This document shows positions 54,247 to 64,000 of a stretch of 64,000 bases of DNA, piece by piece. The notes beneath the pieces were generated by a model. It saw only the letters and a list, made by a program, of their open reading frames with translations, was not told the origin of the DNA and searched no databases. The translations under genes and the position numbers were made by a program. Source of the stretch: Gemmatimonadales bacterium (GTDB lineage Bacteria; Gemmatimonadota; Gemmatimonadetes; Gemmatimonadales; GWC2-71-9); contig DASYCE010000015.1 of the NCBI GenBank assembly GCA_036500345.1, positions 1-64,000 of the forward strand, given 5' to 3'. Every line of letters starts with the position of its first letter. Within the stretch, counting starts at the first letter, position 1.

Positions 54247-54304
54247 CCCCGGAGTCGGTTATGTTGGGCGTTCCTCTCCTCACCCATCGGGGATCGCCCA
54301 CTCG

Positions 54305-55141
54305 GTGACCGCGTTCGAGCTCAGCGGATTGATTCTTGGCGGGGCCTTCCTCGCCGGCCTTCTCGGTTCGTTGACCGGTCTCGGCGGCGGCATGGTGATC
54401 GTTCCGCTGCTCACCATCGGATTCGGCGTCGACCTCCACTACGCCATCGGCGCGTCGCTCATCAGTGTCATCGCCACCTCTTCCGGCGCAGCTGCGGCCT
54501 ACGTCAAGGAGGGGTACACCAACATCCGACTCGGCATGCTCCTCGAAATCGCCACCACGACCGGCGCGCTGGGCGGAGCATTCCTCGCCGGGGTGATTTC
54601 CACGTCGGTGATCGCCTACCTCTTCGCCGGGATGCTGGTCTTTTCGGCCTATCTCTCGGCGCGCCCGCGAGTCGAGCACATCAGCGTGGAGCGATCGGAT
54701 CCCTGGGCCGAACCGTTGCGATTGACGTCGACCTACCCGACAGCATCCGGGCTGCAGCAATACGGTGTCACGCACGTGCCGGTCGGTTTCGGGCTGATGT
54801 TCATCGCCGGGATTCTCTCGGGTCTCCTCGGCATCGGATCGGGAGCGCTCAAGGTGCTCGCGATGGACAACGCGATGCGCTTGCCGTTCAAGGTGTCGAC
54901 CACGACGAGCAATTTCATGATCGGTGTCACCGCGGCGGCGAGCGCCGGGGTCTATCTCCGCCGCGGGTACGTCGATCCCGCGCTCTCCTTTCCCGTGATG
55001 CTCGGCGTCCTCGCCGGTGCACTCCTCGGCGCACGGCTGTTGAGCCACATCCACACCCGGCGGTTGCGGCAGATTTTTGCGGTCGTCATTCTCGCCCTTG
55101 CCATCGAGATGGTGTACAAGGCCTCGAGCGGGAGGATCTGA
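54305..55141 (+). CDS. TauE/SafE family membrane transporter
   Basis: 278 residues, about eight helices. Two inverted halves carry the family Gly-rich repeats GSLTGLGGGMVIVPLLTIGFG (near residue 20) and SGLLGIGSGALKVLAMDNAMRLPFK (near 175). Members export or import sulfonate, sulfite or other small anions; the substrate here is unknown. The GTG at 54305 is used because it begins the first helix. A TATGTT -10-like hexamer lies about 40 bases upstream. Forms a pair with the next gene. Confidence 0.88.
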   Translation: MTAFELSGLILGGAFLAGLLGSLTGLGGGMVIVPLLTIGFGVDLHYAIGASLISVIATSSGAAAAYVKEGYTNIRLGMLLEIATTTGALGGAFLAGVISTSVIAYLFAGMLVFSAYLSARPRVEHISVERSDPWAEPLRLTSTYPTASGLQQYGVTHVPVGFGLMFIAGILSGLLGIGSGALKVLAMDNAMRLPFKVSTTTSNFMIGVTAAASAGVYLRRGYVDPALSFPVMLGVLAGALLGARLLSHIHTRRLRQIFAVVILALAIEMVYKASSGRI

Positions 55142-55143
55142 CG

Positions 55144-55521
55144 ATGCGACGCTTGTCAGACGATGAGGTCGAACAGGCGGTCGGCAACCTGCTGCGGGGC
55201 GGCGTCGTCGTCGCGGCGGTCGTGACGATCGCCGGCGCGGCGGCATACCTCACCCGGCACGGTCGCGACGTGGTGGATTACACAGCGTTCCGAGGCCCCG
55301 TGGACGGACTGAATTCCGTCGGAGGGATCGTCGGGCACGCACTGGCTGGGGAGACGACCGCGATCATTCAACTGGGGTTGCTGCTGCTGATCGCGACCCC
55401 GGTCGCACGGGTGGCACTTTCGCTGATCGGCTTCATCCGGCAATCGGACCGCACCTACGTCGCCCTGACGGCGGTCGTCCTGGCGATTCTGGCGTTTTCG
55501 CTCGCCGGCGGCCGGTTCTAA
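55144..55521 (+). CDS. DUF1634 small membrane protein paired with TauE/SafE
   Basis: 125 residues with three hydrophobic helices (GGVVVAAVVTIAGAAAYL, IIQLGLLLLIATPVARVALSLIGF, YVALTAVVLAILAFSLAGG). DUF1634 genes are regularly found next to TauE/SafE transporters, as here (2-bp gap). The conserved part IQLGLLLLIATPVARV is clear. It is presumably an accessory subunit, which is an inference from the pairing. Confidence 0.85.
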   Translation: MRRLSDDEVEQAVGNLLRGGVVVAAVVTIAGAAAYLTRHGRDVVDYTAFRGPVDGLNSVGGIVGHALAGETTAIIQLGLLLLIATPVARVALSLIGFIRQSDRTYVALTAVVLAILAFSLAGGRF

Positions 55522-55523
55522 CA

Positions 55524-55559
55524 CCGGTCCGTGTCACCCGCTGCCCCCGGTCGGACCGG
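55524..55559. repeat. Inverted repeat between DUF1634 and S9 peptidase genes
   Basis: CCGGTCCG (55524-55531) and CGGACCGG (55552-55559) can form an 8-bp stem with a 20-base loop. No T-tract follows. It could be a leader or a weak terminator; role unknown. Confidence 0.3.
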
Positions 55560-55606
55560 ACAGGTAGCTTTCAGTATCGCCTCACCACTCTACATCGGAG
55601 TTCCTG

Positions 55607-58723
<3,117 letters not shown>

Positions 58724-58798
58724 CCGCCTGAAACGCGGCGGTGATTGGCACATGTCGTGCGCGGAAAAGCGCCTATTTCACTCTCTTCGGGAGGCTCC

Positions 58799-59464
58799 AT
58801 GAAGGTTCGCAGCTTGTGGTTGGCCGTTCTGCTCGCGTCACCTGCAGTCGCTGCCGCGCAGGGCGGGAGCCACGGCTCCGACGCCTACCTTGGCGTCCGG
58901 TTCGGCACCTTGGGTATTGGCGGGGAACTGTCCAAGCTCCTCACCAGTCACATCGGCGCACGCGTCGGCCTGAATTTCTTCAGCGCCAGCACGACGCAGA
59001 CCGAGAAGGACATCAGCTATGACGCCTCACTGAAGCTGCAGGCGTTCACCGGTCTGATCGACCTCTACCCGGGGAATCGGGGGTCGTTCCATCTCACCGG
59101 GGGCGTCATGACGAGCCCGCTCAAGATCACGGCGACCGGCCAGGCGAACGGCAGCGATCAGTTTACGATCAATCATCACACCTATGACTCGGTTGGTGTC
59201 GGTACGCTGACCGCCACTGCAAAGTGGAAGACCCTTCCTTACGTCGGCCTCGGATTCGGCACCGCCGCCGGGAAGCACAGCGGGCTCAAGTTTGTCTTCG
59301 ACTTGGGCGCCGGGATCGGCAAGCCAACCGTTCTGCTGAATGCAACAGGCAATGCTCCTGGGCTGCAGAACGACGTCCTAGCGCAGCAGGACACCACGCA
59401 GAAGAGCCTCAACAAGCTGGGCGTCTACCCGGTCCTCAATTTCGGACTGGTCTACCGCTTCTAG
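58799..59464 (+). CDS. Small outer-membrane beta-barrel protein
   Basis: 221 residues. Signal peptide VRSLWLAVLLASPAVAAAQ. Alternating strands with Gly and aromatic residues (AYLGVRFGTLGIGGELS, LPYVGLGFGTAAGKHSGLKFVFDLGAGIG) and a final strand YPVLNFGLVYRF ending in Phe indicate an 8-10 strand porin-like barrel of the OmpW/OprF type. Ligand unknown. ATG at 58799; an in-frame GTG or ATG upstream lacks a leader function. A strong terminator follows. Confidence 0.78.
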   Translation: MKVRSLWLAVLLASPAVAAAQGGSHGSDAYLGVRFGTLGIGGELSKLLTSHIGARVGLNFFSASTTQTEKDISYDASLKLQAFTGLIDLYPGNRGSFHLTGGVMTSPLKITATGQANGSDQFTINHHTYDSVGVGTLTATAKWKTLPYVGLGFGTAAGKHSGLKFVFDLGAGIGKPTVLLNATGNAPGLQNDVLAQQDTTQKSLNKLGVYPVLNFGLVYRF

Positions 59465-59514
59465 CCTCTAGTCGGGCGCCGATTTCAAGCGCGTCCAGGC
59501 AGTCTCGAATTCTG

Positions 59515-59554
59515 GTTCGCACCGGCAGCTGATCGCCGGTGCGAACGTGTTTTT
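59515..59554 (+). terminator. Strong intrinsic terminator after the outer-membrane barrel gene
   Basis: GTTCGCACCGGC (59515-59526) pairs perfectly over 12 bp with GCCGGTGCGAAC (59535-59546), with an 8-base loop, followed by GTG and TTTTT (59550-59554). This separates the barrel gene from the dehydratase operon. Confidence 0.9.
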
Positions 59555-59642
59555 GCCGGGGAAGCGATTCTCTGTCGTGGGACCGGCCTGTTGGCGGCTA
59601 TCTTCCGCCACCGCAGTGACGTCGTGACCGGGAGGATATGTC

Positions 59643-60596
59643 GTGAGTGCGATCGCTGAGATCCCGATCGGTGCCATCAAGGAGGCGCGCCAGCGCATTT
59701 CCGGCATCGCCTATCGCACGCCGCTCCTTCCCGACCGCGATCACGCCGAACTCGTCCTCAAGCTCGAGAATCTCCAGCCGATCGGCTCCTTCAAGCTCCG
59801 CGGCGCCGCCAACGCGATGATGTCGGCGCCCCGCGAGTCACTTGCCGGGGGCGTCGTGACGGCGAGTGCCGGGAACATGGCGCAGGGGGTCGCGTGGTGC
59901 GCCCGTTCGCTCGGCGTTCCGTGTCGCGTGGTCGTTCCCGAAGGGGCCCCCGCCAACAAGATCGCCGCGATCCGCCGGCTCGGCGGCGAGGTCATCAGCG
60001 CGCCATTCGATAAATGGTGGCAGGCGATGCTCGACCACCGCTATCCCGGTGTCGACGGTGTCTTCATCCATCCGTTCGCTGACGCAGCAGTCATGGCTGG
60101 CAACGGGACGATCGGGCTCGAGATCCTCGAAGACGACCCCGACGTGGATGCGGTCCTGGTCCCGTGGGGCGGCGGCGGCCTCGCGTGCGGGATCGCGACG
60201 GCGGTCCGCGCCATCAACCCTGCCGTGAAGGTCTTCGCCGTCGAGGTCGAGGCGGCGGCCCCGCTCGCGGCGGCCTTTGCCCGAGGCGGCGCTGGCGACA
60301 TCGAGCCGGTCCGGTCATTCGTCGACGGGATCGGCGGACGAAGTGTTGCGCCCGAAATGTGGCAACTCGCGCGCGAGCTTCTCGCGGGCGTCCTGATCGT
60401 GACGGCAGCCGACGTCGCCGCCGCGATCAAGGGGCTCGCCGAACGGAATCGGGTGGTGGCCGAGGGGGCGGGCGGTGCTGGAGTCGCCGCGGCACTCAAG
60501 GGAGTCCCCGGTGTGCGCCGGCCTGCCGCGATCGTGAGCGGCGGCAATATCGACCCGGAAAAGCTGGCGGTGATCCTGCGCGGCGGCGTGCCGTGA
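59643..60596 (+). CDS. PLP-dependent threonine/serine dehydratase-like enzyme (second copy)
   Basis: 317 residues. Schiff-base Lys in IGSFKLRGAANAM, SAGNMAQGVAW in place of the usual SAGNHAQ (His to Met), phosphate loop WGGGGLACGIATA and the closing SGGNIDPEKL. The substitution near the active site and the longer middle segment FDKWWQAMLDHRYPG set it apart from the copy at 45035-45991, so its substrate may differ. GTG start after AGGA at 59633-59636. A RidA-family gene follows by 21 bp; RidA proteins hydrolyse the reactive enamine/imine that such dehydratases release. Confidence 0.85.
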   Translation: MSAIAEIPIGAIKEARQRISGIAYRTPLLPDRDHAELVLKLENLQPIGSFKLRGAANAMMSAPRESLAGGVVTASAGNMAQGVAWCARSLGVPCRVVVPEGAPANKIAAIRRLGGEVISAPFDKWWQAMLDHRYPGVDGVFIHPFADAAVMAGNGTIGLEILEDDPDVDAVLVPWGGGGLACGIATAVRAINPAVKVFAVEVEAAAPLAAAFARGGAGDIEPVRSFVDGIGGRSVAPEMWQLARELLAGVLIVTAADVAAAIKGLAERNRVVAEGAGGAGVAAALKGVPGVRRPAAIVSGGNIDPEKLAVILRGGVP

Positions 60597-60617
60597 ACCT
60601 GTCTACCCGAGGACACG

Positions 60618-61013
60618 ATGGCATCTGACGAACGGTCGACGGTGGAGTTCCTCCCGCTCCCTCCCACGATGAAGCTGCCGTTTTCCGAAGCGGTGCGGGT
60701 CGGCAATCTCCTCTACCTCTCCGGCCAGATGGGAACCGACGCGACCGCCAAGCTGGTGTCGGGCGGTATCGAGGCGGAGACGCGGCAGATCCTGACCAAC
60801 GTCCGCGCGGTGCTCGAGCGCCGGGGATTGGGGCTCGACGCCGTAGTGAAATGCACCGTGATGATGGCCGACATGAAGGAGTGGCCGGCGATGAACCAGG
60901 TCTATGTCGAATTCTTCAAGCCGCCGCTCCCGGCGCGGAGCGCCTTCGGTGCAAGCGGCCTGGCTCTCGGCGGCCGGGTCGAAATCGAGTGCATCGCGGT
61001 CTTCGATCGCTGA
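60618..61013 (+). CDS. RidA family enamine/imine deaminase
   Basis: 131 residues. The RidA fold is seen in NLLYLSGQMGTDATAKLV, GGIEAETRQILTNVRAVLERRG, CTVMMADMKEWPAMNQVYVEFF and the active-site Arg segment PARSAFGASGLALGGRVEIECIA, where the Arg and the Glu of VEIE are the catalytic anchors. Predicted to hydrolyse 2-aminoacrylate or 2-aminocrotonate from PLP enzymes. Position next to a dehydratase supports this. Confidence 0.9.
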   Translation: MASDERSTVEFLPLPPTMKLPFSEAVRVGNLLYLSGQMGTDATAKLVSGGIEAETRQILTNVRAVLERRGLGLDAVVKCTVMMADMKEWPAMNQVYVEFFKPPLPARSAFGASGLALGGRVEIECIAVFDR

Positions 61014-61072
61014 ATGCGGACGCGCTATCTTTCCCGTGCTGCAGCCGAACTCACCATCGACTGGATTGGCAG

Positions 61073-61456
61073 ATGACCACACCGACGAAGCACGTCTGGG
61101 ACGACATCCCCCACGAACCCCTCTCGCCGCTCATCACCCGCAAGCTGGTCTACAACGACCGGTTGATGCTGGGCCAGGTCTTCCTGAAGACCGGCTCGAT
61201 CGTTCCGGCGCACGAGCATCACAACGAACAGGCGACCTACATCCTCGAAGGATGCCTCCGTTTCTGGATCGGCGAGCATGCCGACCATCCGGGCGACGAG
61301 TACGTCGACATCCACGCCGGCGAAGTGCTGCTCATCCCCGGCGGCGTGCGGCACCGCGCCGAGGCGATCGAAGACACCCTCGACCTGGATGTATTTACCC
61401 CGCCGCGGCAGGACTGGATCGAAAAGACCGACGGATATCTGCGCGGAACGAAATAG
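61073..61456 (+). CDS. Single-domain cupin protein
   Basis: 127 residues. Cupin motif 1 GSIVPAHEHHNEQATYILEG has the His, His and Glu ligands. Motif 2 is HAGEVLLIPGGVRHRAEA with the third His, so a metal site is intact. Small cupins of this kind act as dioxygenases, isomerases or metabolite sensors; no specific role can be given. A TATCTT -10-like hexamer at 61026-61031 may give it its own promoter. ATG at 61073. Confidence 0.82.
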   Translation: MTTPTKHVWDDIPHEPLSPLITRKLVYNDRLMLGQVFLKTGSIVPAHEHHNEQATYILEGCLRFWIGEHADHPGDEYVDIHAGEVLLIPGGVRHRAEAIEDTLDLDVFTPPRQDWIEKTDGYLRGTK

Positions 61457-61457
61457 C

Positions 61458-62246
61458 GTGGATTTCGGGATCAAGGGAAAAACTGCGCTGGTCTGCGGCG
61501 CGAGCCAGGGCATCGGTTTCTCGACTGCCGCGGCGCTCGCTGCGGAAGGCGCAACGGTCATCATCTGCTCGCGCAATGAAGGATCGCTGGAACGCGCGAA
61601 GAGCCGCCTGAATACCGGCGGCGCGACGATCGATGCGATTGCGGCGGACCTCAGCACCGAAGACGGCCTCAAGGGATTGGTCGACACGGTGCGCGAGCGT
61701 CATCGATCGGTGGACATCCTCGTGCCCAACACTGGCGGCCCCCCGACCGGCGCGACGCTCGACATCCCGTGGACCGCCTGGGAATCGGCGGCGACGCTGC
61801 TCCTGCGTAGCGCGGTCGAGCTCTGCCGCGCGTTCGTGCCGGGAATGCGAAGCCGGAAGTGGGGCCGCGTGATCGGCATCACGTCGCTTGCAGTGAAGCG
61901 GCCGGAACCAGCGCTGGCACTTTCCAATTCGTTGCGCGCCGCGGTCACCGGGTATTACCGCACCTTGGCCGAGGAGATCGGTGCCGACGGCGTCACCGTC
62001 AACACCGTGCTTCCCGGATTCACCGAAACCGAGCGGCTGCAGGCGCTGGCCGATGCCAATGCCAAGCGCACCGGTGCGAGCCACGACGCGATCTTCGATC
62101 AGTGGCGCGCGCAGTCTCCGCTCAAGCGTCTCGGCCGGCCCGAGGAAGTCGCAGCGATGATCGCCTTCCTCGCGTCCGATCACGCCGGATTCGTGACTGG
62201 CCAGGCGATTTGCGTCGACGGCGGCGCGGTCCGGCTGTTGTTGTAG
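61458..62246 (+). CDS. Short-chain dehydrogenase/reductase with altered active site
   Basis: 262 residues. Cofactor motif GASQGIG (14-20), the NTGGPP segment in place of NNAG, and a normal C-terminus (PLKRLGRPEEVAAMIAFLASDHAGFVTGQAICVDGG). The catalytic tetrad is changed: Ser143 is present (GITSLAV), but the expected Tyr and Lys at +13 and +17 are Ser156 and Arg160 (LSNSLRAAV). This matches a known atypical SDR subgroup with unclear chemistry. GTG start 1 bp after the cupin stop, so it is co-transcribed with it. Confidence 0.88.
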   Translation: MDFGIKGKTALVCGASQGIGFSTAAALAAEGATVIICSRNEGSLERAKSRLNTGGATIDAIAADLSTEDGLKGLVDTVRERHRSVDILVPNTGGPPTGATLDIPWTAWESAATLLLRSAVELCRAFVPGMRSRKWGRVIGITSLAVKRPEPALALSNSLRAAVTGYYRTLAEEIGADGVTVNTVLPGFTETERLQALADANAKRTGASHDAIFDQWRAQSPLKRLGRPEEVAAMIAFLASDHAGFVTGQAICVDGGAVRLLL

Positions 62247-62298
62247 CAGCGTCTCCCGCGTTGGCACCAGCAGTGCAGTCTCGTCCCAAGGAGTAGTG

Positions 62299-63252
62299 AT
62301 GGCTCGGCTCACGGAAACGGAATGGATCTGGCGCGACGGCGAATTCATTCGATGGAAGGACGCGCAGGTGCACGTCCTGTCGCATTCGATGCAATTCGGT
62401 TCGTCGGTCTTCGAGGGGATTCGCTGCTACAAGACACCGCAAGGGCCGGCAATCTTCCGCCTGCAGGACCATCTGCAGCGGATGATGACGTCGTGCCGTG
62501 TCTACCGGATCGACCTGCAGTATGCCGTCGACGATCTCGTGACGGCGTGCTGCCAGGTCGTGGAGCGGAATCAGCTCGACTCATGCTACATCAGGCCGAT
62601 GGTGGTGCGAGGCTACGGCGCTGCGGGGATGGTGCCGTTCGACTCGCCGGTCGAGATGTACGTTCCGTGCTGGCCGTGGGGTGCGTACCTGGGCGAAGGC
62701 GCGCTGGAGAACGGGATCGACGCGTGCGTCTCGAGCTGGCATCGGGTCGCACCCAATACGATTCCCGCCGCCGCGAAGATCGCGGGCAACTATCTCGGTG
62801 GACAGTTGATCAAGATGGAAGCGCTGGCCAACGGCTTTAGCGAAGCGATCGCCCTGGGGCCAGGCGGCATGTTGAGCGAAGGCTCCGGACAGAACGTCTT
62901 CATCGTGCACGGCGGCACGGTCTACACGCCGCCGATCGACGGGACGTTGCTGACCGGCGTCACGCGGTCAACCATCCTCACCCTCGCCAGTGAAGCCGGC
63001 ATTCCGGTGCGGGAACAGCCGCTGGCGCGCGAGATGCTCTATGCCGCGGACGAAGTCTTCCTCACCGGGACGGCGTCGGAGGTGACGCCGGTGCGGAGCG
63101 TCGATCACATCGCGGTTGGATCGGGGAAGCGCGGGCCGGTCACCAAGCAGCTGCAGCGAGAATACCTCGATATCGCATCGGGAGCGCGCGAAGACCGGCA
63201 CGGGTGGCTCACCAACGTGGGTGCAGAGGTGGCGGCGATCGCGAACAAGTAG
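62299..63252 (+). CDS. ilvE: Branched-chain amino acid aminotransferase
   Basis: 317 residues, fold-type IV PLP enzyme. The PLP Lys is in APNTIPAAAKIAGNYLGG. Other landmarks: HSMQFGSSVFEGIRCYKT, LGPGGMLSEGSGQNVFIV, TLLTGVTRSTILTLA and EVFLTGTASEVTPVRSVD, all as in the group 1 IlvE family. Transfers amino groups between glutamate and the 2-oxo acids of Val, Leu and Ile. ATG at 62299 with AAGGAG just upstream (a GTG at 62296 is adjacent). Its link to the dehydratase group could be isoleucine synthesis from threonine. Confidence 0.94.
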   Translation: MARLTETEWIWRDGEFIRWKDAQVHVLSHSMQFGSSVFEGIRCYKTPQGPAIFRLQDHLQRMMTSCRVYRIDLQYAVDDLVTACCQVVERNQLDSCYIRPMVVRGYGAAGMVPFDSPVEMYVPCWPWGAYLGEGALENGIDACVSSWHRVAPNTIPAAAKIAGNYLGGQLIKMEALANGFSEAIALGPGGMLSEGSGQNVFIVHGGTVYTPPIDGTLLTGVTRSTILTLASEAGIPVREQPLAREMLYAADEVFLTGTASEVTPVRSVDHIAVGSGKRGPVTKQLQREYLDIASGAREDRHGWLTNVGAEVAAIANK

Positions 63253-63260
63253 TTCACGAT

Positions 63261-63276
63261 CGCCGCCGGCGCGGCG
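63261..63276. terminator. Short GC hairpin between convergent genes
   Basis: CGCCGC (63261-63266) pairs with GCGGCG (63271-63276) around a 4-base loop, between the ilvE stop and the stop of the minus-strand OmpA-type gene. No T-tract on either side, so a terminator role is weakly supported. Confidence 0.3.
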
Positions 63277-64000
63277 TCAGTTCTTGACCAGCTCCACGCG
63301 GCGATTGTTCTGCCGCCCCTCGGGCGTGTCGTTCGACGCAATCGGCTTGCTCGCGCCGAACCCCGCCGACTTGAGCCGGCTCCCATCGATCTTGTAGTTG
63401 TCGACCAGGTATTGCCGCACCGACGCCGCCCGCTTTTCGGAGAGGGTCTGGTTGGTGGCGGCGGTACCGGTGTTATCGGTGTGTCCCTCGATAGTCAGCT
63501 TGAGATCGGCGTGCTGCGTCAGCATGTCACCGATAGCCTTGAGCGTCGGTGTTGATTCCCCGCGAATCCGGTCGGAACTGACGTCGAAGAGAATCCCCTG
63601 CGTGACGATCCGCCCGCTGGCGTTCAGCCCATCGTAGAGATCGCGGCCGCCGGCGGCGACGCGAAGCCCCGTAAGGAGGGCGCCGTTGTCGTCGGCGTTG
63701 GGAAGGGAGATGTGGATCTTGTCCTCGCGCGGGAAGACCAGACCATTGAGCTGGCCGACGCGGGTCGAATTGACGTACCCCTTGGCGTAGCCGCCGTCGA
63801 CCATGAGGCGGCAGACCTCGAGGTCGTTCTCGCCGACCGGCACGTCCTGACCGGCTTCCTTCGGGCCATTCGGGCCGCGGCCCATGATCCGGCCATTCCC
63901 CTGGTCACATCGAAAGGTCAGCTCGCCGTCGTCGCCAAGCCGGAGATCGAGGCCGCTGCCGTTTCCGCCCGTCCGATGGAAGGTGAACTCGACCGTGAAC
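63277..64000 (-). CDS. OmpA-family peptidoglycan-binding outer-membrane protein (5' end outside window)
   Basis: On the minus strand the frame is open from the window edge to a TGA at 63277-63279, giving about 240 residues. An internal Met at 63885 is not the start, since sequence before it (FTVEFTFHRTGGNGSG, LRLGDDGELTFRCDQGNG) continues the same protein. The C-terminal OmpA domain has IEGHTDNTGTAATNQTLSEK, RAASVRQYLV, LKSAGFGASKPIASN and GRQNNRRVEL, with the Asp and Arg that bind diaminopimelate. The preceding part is beta-rich. Anchors the outer membrane to the wall. Confidence 0.88.
   Translation of the reverse strand, partial: FTVEFTFHRTGGNGSGLDLRLGDDGELTFRCDQGNGRIMGRGPNGPKEAGQDVPVGENDLEVCRLMVDGGYAKGYVNSTRVGQLNGLVFPREDKIHISLPNADDNGALLTGLRVAAGGRDLYDGLNASGRIVTQGILFDVSSDRIRGESTPTLKAIGDMLTQHADLKLTIEGHTDNTGTAATNQTLSEKRAASVRQYLVDNYKIDGSRLKSAGFGASKPIASNDTPEGRQNNRRVELVKN

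Overview
This is a high-GC bacterial window, densely coded, with many stop/start overlaps of the ATGA, GTGA and TTGA type. No rRNA, tRNA, integrase, transposase or CRISPR array was seen. The gene set suggests a diderm from the Gemmatimonadota or a close relative: TonB-dependent and TolC-type outer-membrane proteins, many exported hydrolases with Gly/Arg-rich inserts, giant hybrid kinases, and an HprK/PTS of the mannose family. This placement is an inference from gene content, because no phylogenetic marker is present.

Layout. (1) 1-13269 is one long plus-strand gene train. It runs from the tail of an outer-membrane protein through ribD-ribE-ribBA-ribH-nusB, a glycosyltransferase, hprK, PTS EIIA-EIIB-EIIC-EIID of the mannose family, HPr and enzyme I, to metK-ahcY. 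The PTS part is a complete phosphorelay with its own HPr kinase/phosphorylase. (2) 13259-19434 holds an exported protein of unknown role, then a cobalamin riboswitch with a terminator-type hairpin, then a B12 uptake set: BtuC-like permease, BtuD-like ATPase, BtuB-like receptor and a lipoprotein that may be a BtuG-like beta-propeller. No BtuF is seen. (3) 19438-24414 is recO, a small FlgD-like exported protein, DoxX (minus), clpB and tadA. (4) 24429-31421 has an exported GH38 alpha-mannosidase (minus) divergent from a ribose/galactose-type ABC transporter. (5) 31546-38571 has a histone H1-like protein, an OsmC protein, a small CPAC protein and a CzcCBA-type metal efflux system. (6) 38654-45991 has two exported metallopeptidases, then, on the minus strand, a GH35 beta-galactosidase and a threonine/serine dehydratase.

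(7) 45992-54246 is the most unusual region. A 360-bp divergent intergenic space contains a compact structured RNA whose 3' helix shares its 5' arm with an alternative helix, as in an attenuator. A tandem 10-bp repeat follows. Then comes a 2087-residue hybrid histidine kinase with eleven 92-residue poly-HAMP units (exact 276-bp DNA period), GAF, HisKA, HATPase and three receiver domains. It overlaps by 4 bp a second REC-HisKA-HATPase-REC kinase. (8) 54305-64000 has a TauE/SafE + DUF1634 pair, an S9 peptidase, an outer-membrane barrel, a strong intrinsic terminator, then a PLP dehydratase-RidA-cupin-SDR-branched-chain aminotransferase group, and the end of an OmpA-type gene (minus) cut by the window edge.

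Function names come from recognisable motifs and family knowledge. No database search was run.
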